Shown here: piece after piece, positions 17,302 through 25,318 of the stretch
How the letters are laid out: the number at the start of each line of letters is the position of its first letter
How positions within the stretch are numbered: the stretch's first letter is position 1
From: Deltaproteobacteria bacterium
GTDB lineage: Bacteria; Myxococcota; Kuafuiibacteriia; Kuafuiibacteriales; Kuafuiibacteriaceae
Direction: 5' to 3'
Length of the DNA stretch: 64,000 nucleotides
Assembly: GCA_020632995.1 (NCBI GenBank)
Contig: JACKEN010000003.1
Coordinates: 186,001 to 250,000 of the forward strand
Position numbers and translations under genes: made by a program
Notes under the pieces: model-generated
Told to the model about the DNA's origin: nothing
The model's input: the letters and a program-made list of their open reading frames with translations, nothing else
Databases searched by the model: none

Positions 17302-17475
17302 CAGGCCATCGGAAAAGTCCCCCACGCGCTGCGCGGGCTCGTTTTCCGTGGAACGTCCCGAACGGCTTCGCCTCTCATCGGTCGCGTATGGCCAGATATG
17401 CTCCCTCTTCGTCGGAACGTTCCACGAAAAGTCGCTCCGCGGATCGCATGGGCTACTTCTCCGATGGCCTGCTAG
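17298..17475. repeat. palindromic MITE-like element flanked by TA
   Basis: The ends are inverted copies: CTAGCAGGCCATCGGA at 17298-17313 and its complement at 17460-17475, extended to 21 bp with one mismatch. Inside, a second matched pair (CCGTGGAACGT at 17346-17356 against ACGTTCCACG at 17418-17427) shows that most of the 178 bases can fold into one imperfect hairpin. It has no open frame. TA lies at both edges (17299-17300 and 17473-17474), as expected for an element moved by an IS630/mariner-type transposase with TA duplication. Its ends differ from those of the adjacent IS630 copy, so that transposase is probably not its mover. Confidence 0.7.
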
Positions 17476-18683
17476 TGTCCTGAGTCCGCGAAAACCAGAA
17501 ATTCTCGCCGTTCTGGAATAGCGGTGATCTTGATCGGTTCCCTATGCATGAATCGCCGGGGACGGATGGGGCGGCCACCAACCAGAATCGTGCTGAGCGA
17601 GACCGAACGGGATGACCTCGAGCGATGGGCTCGCGGAAGAACAGTGTCGCATCAGCTGGTGCTGCGCGCACGTATCATTCTGGCGTGCGCTGACGACGGC
17701 GGGACTATCGAAGTCGGCCAGAAGCTGGGCGTGAGCGCGCAGACCGTATCGAAGTGGAGGAAGCGCTTCGTGTCGGGCCGGGTCGAAGCACTGAGCGACA
17801 TGCCGAGGCCGAACACGGACCGAAAGCTGGAAGACGAGAAGGTCGAGGAGATCATTCGGGCGACGCTTCAGACGACACCTGAGGGACAGACACATTGGAG
17901 CTCCCGGCAGCTCGCGAAGGCCGTGGGCGTAAGCCAGAGCACGGTCTCGAGAGTGTGGCGCGCTTTCAAGCTTCAGCCGCATCGACAAGGCACCTTTACA
18001 CTCAGTACGGACGACTTCTTCGTCGAGAAGGTACGGGATGTCGTGGGGCTGTACATGAGCCCGCCGGACCACGCGGTCGTGCTCTGCGTCGACGAGAAGT
18101 CGCAGGTACAAGCTCTGGAGCGCAAGCAGCCCGTCTTGCCGATGGTCTTCGGCCAGCCATCAAGGCGAACGCCTCAGTACCTTCGGCACGGAACGACGAC
18201 GCTCTTCGCAGCCCTCGACGTCGCTACCGGCGAAGTGATCGCGGAATGCCATCGACGGCACCGCGCCATCGAGTTCAGGAAGTTCCTCAACACGGTCAAC
18301 AAGGCCGTTCCACCCGGCCTCGATGTGCATCTGGTGATGGACAACTACGCGACGCATTCGACGCCCGAGATCAAGCGTTGGAGGCAGCGCCATCCGCGCT
18401 TCCACTTTCACTTCGTCCCGACCTACAGCTCGTGGCTCAACCAGGTAGAGCGCTGGTTCGCGCTACTCACCGAGCGTGCCCTCAGGCGTGGCGTTCACCG
18501 CAGCACACGGGCGCTGGAAGACACGATTCGCGCCTTCATCGACGCCCACAATGAGGATCCGAAGCCGTTCATCTGGACGAAGACCGCCGACCAGATCATC
18601 GCGTCCGTGACGCGCCACTGCCAGCTCACCATGCAGAACTTCGGCGAGGTCGACTAATGTTGCGAATCACGGACTCAGGACAC
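17475..18683 (+). mobile_element. complete IS630-family insertion sequence (1209 bp)
   Basis: The terminal inverted repeats are GTGTCCTGAGTCCG at 17475-17488 and its complement CGGACTCAGGACAC at 18670-18683, 14 bp perfect. Each end is bounded by TA (17473-17474 and 18684-18685), the IS630 target duplication, so the copy is intact and probably recent. It contains one transposase gene. The left TA is also the right boundary of the palindromic repeat, so the two elements sit side by side in the order TA-repeat-TA-IS-TA. Confidence 0.92.
17524..18657 (+). CDS. IS630 family transposase
   Basis: 377 residues from the GTG at 17524; a start at the ATG 17566 (MGRPPTRIVL, with GGGGA before it) is equally likely. 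It has an N-terminal helix-turn-helix (GQKLGVSAQTVSKWRKRF), a second HTH (AKAVGVSQSTVSRVW) and a DDE catalytic domain. The acidic residues are in VLCVDEKSQ, LVMDNYATH and SSWLNQVERWF, the last being the E of the triad. No frameshift or stop is present, so it should be active. The codon use is less GC-biased than in neighbouring genes, consistent with transfer. Confidence 0.93.
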   Translation: MILIGSLCMNRRGRMGRPPTRIVLSETERDDLERWARGRTVSHQLVLRARIILACADDGGTIEVGQKLGVSAQTVSKWRKRFVSGRVEALSDMPRPNTDRKLEDEKVEEIIRATLQTTPEGQTHWSSRQLAKAVGVSQSTVSRVWRAFKLQPHRQGTFTLSTDDFFVEKVRDVVGLYMSPPDHAVVLCVDEKSQVQALERKQPVLPMVFGQPSRRTPQYLRHGTTTLFAALDVATGEVIAECHRRHRAIEFRKFLNTVNKAVPPGLDVHLVMDNYATHSTPEIKRWRQRHPRFHFHFVPTYSSWLNQVERWFALLTERALRRGVHRSTRALEDTIRAFIDAHNEDPKPFIWTKTADQIIASVTRHCQLTMQNFGEVD

Positions 18684-19261
18684 TAGTAGGCGGGGGAGGG
18701 GGTCGCGGGGGCAGTGCCGCGGACGCGGTCGATGCCGTGGGCGGCCATCGCGTTGGCGATGGGGCCGGTGATGAGGGAGCCGAAGGGCACCACGCCGCCG
18801 GCGGCGTTCACCACGATGTTCACGAGCACGAAGATGATCGAGGCGCCGACGTCGCGGCGGAAGAGCTCCACCGAGGCCTTGATGCAGTCGATGGCGCCGA
18901 GCTCGGGCTCCTCGGCCATGATCCAGGGGGCCCAGAAGAACATGAAGGCGAGGATGAGGCCGGGGATGACCAGCAGGACGAAGCCGATGGTGATCGCCAC
19001 GCCCATCACGAGGAAGAGGATGAGGGCGGGGACGAACTGCTGAAAGCCTTGGAAGACGTCGCCCACCGCGACGGTCTCACCGCGGGCGGAGCGCAGGCAC
19101 ATCTTGTTGTAGCCCACCACCATGGGGCCGATGCAGATGCCGATGGAGAGGCCGCCCACCAGGGCCACCAGGAGCAAGCCCACGATGAGTGGCACCGCGT
19201 TCTTGGTGAAGGTCTCCCAACCCAGCTTCAGCGTCTCGCCGATATCCAGTGCCTTGTTCAT
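18683..19261 (-). CDS. small integral membrane protein (DUF975-like)
   Basis: 192 residues with four to five hydrophobic helices: PLIVGLLLVALVGGLSIGI, then VPALILFLVMGVAITIGFVL with a continuing VIPGLILAFMFFW, and a C-terminal ASIIFVLVNIVVNAAGG. The pattern (N-terminal ETLKLGWETFTKN, internal MAEEPELGAIDCIKASVELF) resembles DUF975/glycerophosphodiesterase-membrane-domain-type proteins, whose function is unknown. Its TAG stop (18683-18685) is formed with the target TA of the IS630 copy. Before the insertions its 3' end overlapped that of ycaQ head to head at CTAG. The gap upstream (19262-19386) holds a G9 run next to the aceA stop, a GGCGGG/CCCGCC inverted repeat that may end aceA transcription, and no gene. 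Confidence 0.75.
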   Translation of the reverse strand: MNKALDIGETLKLGWETFTKNAVPLIVGLLLVALVGGLSIGICIGPMVVGYNKMCLRSARGETVAVGDVFQGFQQFVPALILFLVMGVAITIGFVLLVIPGLILAFMFFWAPWIMAEEPELGAIDCIKASVELFRRDVGASIIFVLVNIVVNAAGGVVPFGSLITGPIANAMAAHGIDRVRGTAPATPSPAY

Positions 19262-19386
19262 GGCGCGGGAGCATACGGCAACTCGACGCAGAAGGACATG
19301 GCCCCCGGCACGAATGAAGAAAAGTGGGATAGGGGGCGGAGGGGCGGGTGGCGCCCGGGTGGGACGACCGCCCGCCGGGGGGGGGC

Positions 19387-21651
19387 CTACTTCGTCGGCG
19401 CGGCCTCGATGAGCTTCGCCATCGCGCCGCTCTCGGGGTCGACCAGGCGGTCGATGCTCTCCCGGTTCACCTCGGCCACGATGACCTGGCCGATCTCCTC
19501 GTGCACGTTCGCGTAGATCCCGCGGGACTGCATGCGCTGGGTCTGCGCGTGGTTGTCCTCGGTGGGGGTCAGGAAGTGCACCGCGGTGGCCTTGTACCGG
19601 TGGAGCAGGAACACGTGCTGGAGCGTCATGAGCCGCTTCATCCGCATGGCCGGATCGAAGTTGTTCTGGTCGCGGATCGAGAGGATCACGCGGCCCTGAC
19701 GGTCCCGGATGCTGGTGAAGACGACGTTCGAGACCTTCTCACCGCCCTTCTTCCAGATCGCCAGCTCGAGCAGCTCGGAGCCCGCGGTGTGCGGGAGCAG
19801 GCTGACCTCCATCTCGGTCGAGATGTCGAAGTGGCGGCGCCAGATCTTGAGCCAGTCCGCGAGCACCTTCTTCGGCACCTCGGTCTGCACCATGTGCTGG
19901 AACTGCGTAGAGCCCTTGCCCATGGCCTGGGTGGACGCGGTGCGCCCGGAGGACGCCATCAGCGCGCCGTCCAGCCGGTTGCCGCCCACCAGGGTCTGCG
20001 GGGTCCGGTACGGCGACTCCAGCAGGCGGAACTTCCGCTGCAGGCGCGCCAGGGCCAGCATCCCGTCCTGCTTGAGGGCGGTCGAGAACTCCTCGGAGGC
20101 CAGGCCGTCCACCTGGTGCCCGCCGTAGGTGATGAAGTTGAAGACGAAACCCAGCTTGCCGAGCTCCTCGGGGAAGGCGCGCATCTCGTCCTCGCTCATG
20201 CCGGTGGTGTCCCAGCTGAAGGACGGCGAGAGGTTGTAGGCCAGCATCTTGTTCGGATACTTGGCGTGGATGCCGTCCGCGAAGTGCTTGGCGTCCTCGA
20301 GGTCCGCGGTCTTGGTCTCCATCCACAGGATGTCCGCGAACGGCGCCACGCCCAGCGACTTGGCGATCGCGTAGTCGATGCCCGCCCGGATCTGGTAGTA
20401 GCCGTCGGGGGTCTTCGCGAGCTCCGGATCCCAGATCACCCCGAAGCCCATGGTCTTGGCCTTCTCTCGTGCGGCCCAGGTGGACGCGTTCTTCGCGAAG
20501 GCCATCCACTCCTGGGGATCCATGGCGAGCTTCACGCCCTCCGCCTGCTGGAAGCGGATCACGTCGGCCACCGCCTCCGCGTACGTCTTCATCCCGGCCT
20601 CCGCCTCCCAGGCGGCGAGGACCCGGCCGTTGGCGTCGTTGATCGCCAGGTCCGCGATCTCTTCGCCGTTGGCCTTGTAGGCGGCCGCGCGGTCCGCGAT
20701 CATGCCGGTCAGGCCCCGCTTGTCGAGCCACTCGTAGGTCGCGGCCAGCTCCTCGTCCGAGATCTGCCACAGCTTGTAGCCGAGCGCGCCCTCGACCCCC
20801 AGCTCGTGCAGGCGCTTCATCACCGCCGCCACCGTCGACTTGTAGGACGGCAGGTGCACGTTGGTCGCGCCCAGGATGAAGGGCTGGTCCCGCTCGTCCC
20901 CGCGGCCGTCGAGGAAGGTGGCCGCCTCGGCGTCGGTGCGGGCCACGATCAGCCCCGGTACGCCCATGATGTCGAGCTGGAAGCGGGCCGCGTTCAGCCG
21001 CTTGATCTGCTCGTCGATCGGCACGAGCACCTTGCCGCCCTGGTGGCCGCACTTCTTCACGCCCGGCTTCTGATCCTCGATGTGGTAGCCGGTGACGCCC
21101 ACCTCGACGAAGCGGCGGACGAGGTTGCGGACGTGCGCGTCGCCGCCGTGGCCGGTGTCGGCGTCGGCGATGATGAAGGGCCTGAAGTCGTGCTCCGGGG
21201 TGGCGGCCCGCTCCTCGTCGGTCATGCGCATCCGGTGGAAGTGCTGGTTCTTGTCCGCGGTCAGGAGCGCACGCACGATCGGCGCCGCCTCGTCCGGAAC
21301 CTGGCTCAGCGGGTAGCTCGCGAGGTCCGCGCCCGGATCCTCGGTGATCGACCCCTTGGCCGAGGTGGCCCAGCCGCCGAGGTAGATGCCCTCGATGCCG
21401 AGCCGCTTCATGGTCACCGCCTGGCCCGGTGAGTAGGGCCCGAACGTGGTGATCGAGCGCCGCTCCGCGAACAGCGCCCGCAGGCGCTCGTGGAACGCCG
21501 CCGCCATGTCCCTGGCCACGGTGTACTCGATGTTGATGCTGCCCTGCTGCTCCGCCACGTCCCGGGGGGTGTGCAGCCGCTCGATGCCCTCGAAGCGGGG
21601 GCTCTCCATGTATGCTCGGACCTGCGCGATGCGCTCTTTCATCTTGGTCAT
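19387..21651 (-). CDS. aceA: isocitrate lyase, long (ICL2-like) form
   Basis: 754 residues, far longer than the ~430 of E. coli AceA and close to the ~760 of Mycobacterium tuberculosis ICL2. The lyase barrel carries the KKCGH catalytic motif near residue 200 and a metal-binding IIADADTGHGG segment. About 200 extra residues at the C-terminus (from roughly VSLLPHTAG on) correspond in position to the regulatory domain of ICL2, which binds acetyl- or propionyl-CoA in the mycobacterial enzyme; regulation here is inferred. The enzyme cleaves isocitrate to glyoxylate and succinate. A GAGGAGA site precedes the ATG at 21651. It follows the malate synthase gene by 27 bases, forming a glyoxylate-shunt operon for growth on acetate or fatty acids. 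Confidence 0.92.
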   Translation of the reverse strand: MTKMKERIAQVRAYMESPRFEGIERLHTPRDVAEQQGSINIEYTVARDMAAAFHERLRALFAERRSITTFGPYSPGQAVTMKRLGIEGIYLGGWATSAKGSITEDPGADLASYPLSQVPDEAAPIVRALLTADKNQHFHRMRMTDEERAATPEHDFRPFIIADADTGHGGDAHVRNLVRRFVEVGVTGYHIEDQKPGVKKCGHQGGKVLVPIDEQIKRLNAARFQLDIMGVPGLIVARTDAEAATFLDGRGDERDQPFILGATNVHLPSYKSTVAAVMKRLHELGVEGALGYKLWQISDEELAATYEWLDKRGLTGMIADRAAAYKANGEEIADLAINDANGRVLAAWEAEAGMKTYAEAVADVIRFQQAEGVKLAMDPQEWMAFAKNASTWAAREKAKTMGFGVIWDPELAKTPDGYYQIRAGIDYAIAKSLGVAPFADILWMETKTADLEDAKHFADGIHAKYPNKMLAYNLSPSFSWDTTGMSEDEMRAFPEELGKLGFVFNFITYGGHQVDGLASEEFSTALKQDGMLALARLQRKFRLLESPYRTPQTLVGGNRLDGALMASSGRTASTQAMGKGSTQFQHMVQTEVPKKVLADWLKIWRRHFDISTEMEVSLLPHTAGSELLELAIWKKGGEKVSNVVFTSIRDRQGRVILSIRDQNNFDPAMRMKRLMTLQHVFLLHRYKATAVHFLTPTEDNHAQTQRMQSRGIYANVHEEIGQVIVAEVNRESIDRLVDPESGAMAKLIEAAPTK

Positions 21652-21678
21652 GACCGTCTCCTCGCCCCGCCGTCGGCC

Positions 21679-23580
21679 CTAGGCCTCGGCGTCCGCCCGA
21701 CCGAAGTCCAGGTTGTTGGTGATGCGGGTGCCGTCACGCTCGAGGGCGGCGAGGTACTCGGCGATACGCCGACGCGCCTCCTCGAGGTCGTGCAGCCCCA
21801 AGTTCAAGTTCAGCAGATCGATGTACCAGGGCGTCTTCACCTCGCTGGTGACGTAGCTCCGGACGATCTCTCGGGCCACCGGCAAGGTGGTCTGCTTGGA
21901 GTCGTCGTGGACGTCGCGGTTCGACGCCCGCTGGAGCTTCGCGTACTCCTCGTCCAGCAGCCGCGCGAACAGCGCCTCGGTGAGGGTGTCGCCCGCCTTC
22001 ACGCCGGTCTCGGCGTCGTCCTCGGTGAACGCCGCGCGCTTGTGGAGCCACTCCCACAGGATGCTCAGCCGGATCTCGCCGGTGGCCGCGTCCTCCATGA
22101 GATAGAGCACGTCGTCGTCACCGAAGAAGTCGGCCGGCTTCAAGGCCGCGGCCTGGAAGCCCCGGCCGAACGCGTTGCCGTACTGCAAGGCCACGCTCAG
22201 GAGATCTCGGGCCCCCATCACGGTGCGGGGCGCCGGCTCGAGCTGGATGAGCGCGTCGGCCTCCGCCTGCCCGTACTCCAGCGGCGGGAAGTCGCGACCG
22301 AGCTGGTTCGCCGCCCCCACGCTCTCCCAGACCGGGCGGACGATGTGCACCATCTTCCAGTGTGCCACCCACTTGCCGCTCGCGCCGGCCTGCTGCTCGC
22401 GCGCTCCGCCGGCCTTGGCCTTCTTCATGCCCGCCTGCACCCCGGCCTCGGAGCCCACCGGGATGTTCGGCTCCATGCCCCCCTGCCACAGGGCGCAATT
22501 CCCGTTGACGTCGGGGGTGTTCACGGCCCGGCGCACGCGGTCCTCGTAGTTCCGCATGTAGCCGTAGGTCATGGTGATGGCGTCGATGTTGGGGTTGTGG
22601 AAGCTCCCGTCCCAGGACATCGCCTCGGACACGCTGTTGATGTAGTCCCAGCGCCCGGTGTTGTAGCCCACGAAGCGCTTGCCCAGCGCGGCGCGGAGCT
22701 CCATCAGCTGGTACGAGGCCTCGAGCTGCTCCACGAGGACGTACGTCTTGATGATGTTGGCGGGCAGCCCGAGGTGGGCCTCGAGCGCGGTCAACAGCTC
22801 GTTCCACAGCGCCGCTTCTTCCGCCGTCTGGATCTTGGGCAGGTACAGCACCACCGCGCCCTGCCGCTCGATGAGCCGCGCCCCGTTGTGCGCCACGAAG
22901 AGCGCGGCGTCCACGATGGAGGCGCTGAAGCCCGCGCCGTCGCTCCGCCGGATGTGGCGATCGTCGAGGTGCAGCCCGCGCGCGCGGTAGATGATGGTGG
23001 TGAAGTCCAGCTGCTTCGCGTAGTCCGCGATGATCTCACGCCCGAAGAAGCCCTGGGCCCACGTGTTCATCTCGCGGGCCACGCTCTCGGCCGCCCGCAG
23101 GAAGAGCGGATCACCGTGGATGGCCAGGGTGATGTTCCGCAGGTTGTCCAGCGACATGGTCGACAGCTGGCCGAGCGCGTCCTCGCCGTCGAACATCCAC
23201 CCGTCCGCGCCCGACAACAGCGCGTAAGCTACGTTGCGGATCGCCTGCTCGGTGGTGGCCCGGGGCCGGGTGCCGGGGCCGGTGCCCTGGATCCACTGAC
23301 GCTGCAGGCACTCCGGGATCTCGCTCCCCTCGAAGCGCCCCGCCCGCGCGTCCTTCACCACGATGTCGGTGCGCCCGATCTTCGCCTCGGGATCCAGGAA
23401 GCCGATGCGCGTCCCGCTCTCCTGGCGCTGTCGCCGGCGCGCCATGCGGGCCGCCATCAGCGCCTTTCTGTCATCGTCGAAGCGGGCGAGGGCCCGCACC
23501 GCGCCGAGGGCCGCGGGCGTATAGACGTCCGCGTAGCGCGACTCGAGGTTGAGCTCGATCTCCAGGGTGGGTTCTTCCAT
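21679..23580 (-). CDS. aceB: malate synthase
   Basis: 633 residues, somewhat longer than the ~530 of typical malate synthase A. It has the central TIM-barrel signatures IIKTYVLVEQLEAS, GYNTGRWDYINSV (near residue 304) and the WQGGMEPNIPV segment, followed by the helical C-terminal plug. It condenses glyoxylate with acetyl-CoA to malate, the second step of the glyoxylate shunt. The isocitrate lyase gene follows 27 bases downstream, so both are made from one message. A Lys/Ala/Gly-rich insertion (MKKAKAGGAREQQAG) near the middle is not usual in E. coli AceB. The 5' region holds two inverted repeats that could be regulatory. Confidence 0.92.
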   Translation of the reverse strand: MEEPTLEIELNLESRYADVYTPAALGAVRALARFDDDRKALMAARMARRRQRQESGTRIGFLDPEAKIGRTDIVVKDARAGRFEGSEIPECLQRQWIQGTGPGTRPRATTEQAIRNVAYALLSGADGWMFDGEDALGQLSTMSLDNLRNITLAIHGDPLFLRAAESVAREMNTWAQGFFGREIIADYAKQLDFTTIIYRARGLHLDDRHIRRSDGAGFSASIVDAALFVAHNGARLIERQGAVVLYLPKIQTAEEAALWNELLTALEAHLGLPANIIKTYVLVEQLEASYQLMELRAALGKRFVGYNTGRWDYINSVSEAMSWDGSFHNPNIDAITMTYGYMRNYEDRVRRAVNTPDVNGNCALWQGGMEPNIPVGSEAGVQAGMKKAKAGGAREQQAGASGKWVAHWKMVHIVRPVWESVGAANQLGRDFPPLEYGQAEADALIQLEPAPRTVMGARDLLSVALQYGNAFGRGFQAAALKPADFFGDDDVLYLMEDAATGEIRLSILWEWLHKRAAFTEDDAETGVKAGDTLTEALFARLLDEEYAKLQRASNRDVHDDSKQTTLPVAREIVRSYVTSEVKTPWYIDLLNLNLGLHDLEEARRRIAEYLAALERDGTRITNNLDFGRADAEA

Positions 23581-23608
23581 GGTTCGCCGTCCCCACGCCG
23601 AGGGCCGT

Positions 23609-23627
23609 CGTCACCGCCGCGGTGACG
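23609..23627. other. hairpin in the aceB leader
   Basis: Perfect 8-bp arms CGTCACCG / CGGTGACG around three bases, 29-47 bases upstream of the malate synthase ATG. It would fold strongly in the leader RNA or could be a protein-binding dyad. Confidence 0.4.
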
Positions 23628-23659
23628 CTCGGCGTCAAAGGGGTTGAACCATTGTGAGG

Positions 23660-23699
23660 GGTCGGTGTCGACTCCCATCGGACCAAGTCGACCGAGACC
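23660..23699. promoter_or_regulatory. inverted repeat upstream of aceBA, candidate operator
   Basis: Two 14-base arms (GGTCGGTGTCGACT and AGTCGACCGAGACC) match at 11 of 14 positions, including a perfect GTCGACT/AGTCGAC core, separated by 12 bases. The site lies 80-120 bases before the malate synthase start in a 221-base gap that holds no gene. Glyoxylate-shunt operons are commonly repressed from such dyads, but no regulator gene is adjacent and no clear -35/-10 pair was found. Confidence 0.3.
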
Positions 23700-23801
23700 G
23701 AACCCCATCGAAACATTAGGGATTCGGGCGACGCTGGCCGCTCTTTGGCGACTCAGGTTAGAGTTACGCTTCCTGGGTCCGGGCTTTCCGCCTGACGCCT
23801 G

Positions 23802-25166
23802 CTAGACGGTGCGGGAGAAACGCTGCTCGCCCTCGTGCGCCCTCAGGCGCGCGTCGAAGACCATCGCCACGTTGCGGATGAAGATCTTCCCGTTCGCGGT
23901 CAGCTCGACCTCGCGCCCCCGCACCTCGCAGAGGTCGGCGTAGGCCTCGGTCTTCAGCGTGGCGAGCTCCTGGGCGAAGTAGGTCTGGGCGTCGGGCCCC
24001 AGATCGACCCACGCGTTGCACATGAGGTTGTTGATCACCTCGCGGCGCCGCACGTCGTCGTCGGTGAGGACGATGCCCCGCACGGTGGGGAGCTGCCCCT
24101 CGTCGAGGAAGCGGTAGTACTTCATCAGCTGGGGCACGTTCTGGGTGTAGCGCCCCACCATGTCGCCGATCGCGGTGACGCCCACCGCCACGGTGTCGGC
24201 GGCGGCCTTGACCGTGTAGCCCTGGAAGTTCCGGTGCAGCTTGCGCTTGCCCAGGGCCTTGGACAGCTCGTCCTCGGGGCGGGCGAAGTGGTCCATCCCG
24301 ATGACCTCGTAGCCCGAGGTCGCGAAGGTGTCGTAGGCCATCTTGAACAGGGCCAGCTTCGGCACCCCGACCGGGATGTCGGCCATCGGCAGGCGCTTCT
24401 GGTGCGGGCGCAGGTCGGGGAGGTAGGCGAAGGAGTAGACCGCGAGGCGGTCGGGGCCGAGCTCCATCACGCGGCGCAGGGTCTCCTGCCAACGCTCCGG
24501 GGTCTGCAGCGGCAGGCCGTAGATCAGGTCGAAGTTCACGCCCGAGAAGCCCAGGTCGCGCGCGTGGTCGACGAGGGCCTTGGTCTCCTCCACCGACTGG
24601 ATGCGGTGGATGACCTCCTGCACGTCGGGGTCGAAGTCCTGCACCCCCATCGAGACGCGGTTGAAACCCAGCTTGCGGAGCAGATCGAGCTGCGACAGCG
24701 TGGTCACCGCGGGGTCGATCTCGATGCTGACCTCGGCCCCGGGGAGGACCTCGAAGCGCTTGGTGATCTCGCCCCACAGGCGCTGGATCTGGTCCTCGCG
24801 CAGGAAGGTCGGGGTGCCGCCGCCCCAGTGGATCTGCGAGACGCGGCGACGATCGCCGAGGTCCGGCACCACCAGGTCCAGCTCCTTGGTCACGTAGTCG
24901 AGGTACTGGTCGGCGCGCTCGGTCTCCTTGGTGACCACCACGTTGCAGCCGCAGAACGTGCAGCGCTCCTCGCAGAACGGCAGGTGCACGTAGAGGCCGA
25001 GGGGCTCGCTCGCGCCCATCGCGCCCGCCGCCTTCAGCGCGGCGTGGGTGTCGGCCGCGGTGAAGTTGCCCGACCACTCGGGCACGGTGGGGTAGCTGGT
25101 GTAGCGGGGACCCGCCACGTCCAGGCGCTGGATGAGCGCCTCGGAGATCTCAGGAAACAGACCCAT
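23802..25166 (-). CDS. hemN: oxygen-independent coproporphyrinogen III oxidase HemN
   Basis: 454 residues, the normal HemN length. The radical-SAM cluster motif is C-x3-C-x2-C (C65, C69, C72, with C74 following), in FCEERCTFCGCN. WGGGTPTFL and the SIEIDPAVTT strand are also typical, and the N-terminal AGPRYTSYPT is diagnostic for HemN rather than HemW. It converts coproporphyrinogen III to protoporphyrinogen IX without oxygen, in the cytoplasm. The ATG at 25166 is chosen because HemN homology begins at MGLFPEI. It lies downstream of gltB on the same strand with a 146-base gap and probably has its own promoter. Confidence 0.95.
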   Translation of the reverse strand: MGLFPEISEALIQRLDVAGPRYTSYPTVPEWSGNFTAADTHAALKAAGAMGASEPLGLYVHLPFCEERCTFCGCNVVVTKETERADQYLDYVTKELDLVVPDLGDRRRVSQIHWGGGTPTFLREDQIQRLWGEITKRFEVLPGAEVSIEIDPAVTTLSQLDLLRKLGFNRVSMGVQDFDPDVQEVIHRIQSVEETKALVDHARDLGFSGVNFDLIYGLPLQTPERWQETLRRVMELGPDRLAVYSFAYLPDLRPHQKRLPMADIPVGVPKLALFKMAYDTFATSGYEVIGMDHFARPEDELSKALGKRKLHRNFQGYTVKAAADTVAVGVTAIGDMVGRYTQNVPQLMKYYRFLDEGQLPTVRGIVLTDDDVRRREVINNLMCNAWVDLGPDAQTYFAQELATLKTEAYADLCEVRGREVELTANGKIFIRNVAMVFDARLRAHEGEQRFSRTV

Positions 25167-25290
25167 GGGGCGCCAGGATCCAAGGCCCGTGCCGAAAAGC
25201 CAAGGGGGCGGTGCCTTGGGCCGAAGCGCCGAGGAATGCGGCGGTTTTGGCGGCTCCAGGCGTCCGCATCGGCCGCGATGCGGTACGAAA

Positions 25291-25318
25291 CGGTAGCAAA
25301 AGCGGTCAAATGCTACCG
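25291..25318. promoter_or_regulatory. perfect dyad between gltB and hemN, enclosing a possible -35 box
   Basis: Perfect 8-bp arms CGGTAGCA (25291-25298) and TGCTACCG (25311-25318) flank 12 bases. The right arm covers the gltB stop codon. On the minus strand the spacer contains TTGACC (25309-25304), a good -35 match for a hemN promoter. The site could therefore be an operator over that promoter, or a terminator hairpin for gltB; there is no T-run, which favours the operator reading. Confidence 0.35.

Noticed and set aside
17475..18683. Treating the palindromic repeat as a deleted copy of the same IS630
   Set aside because: The terminal sequences differ (GCAGGCCATCGG against GTGTCCTGAGTC), so they are separate elements.
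19377..19385. G9 homopolymer as a phase-variable switch
   Set aside because: It lies just after the aceA stop codon, outside any reading frame, so slippage would not change a protein.
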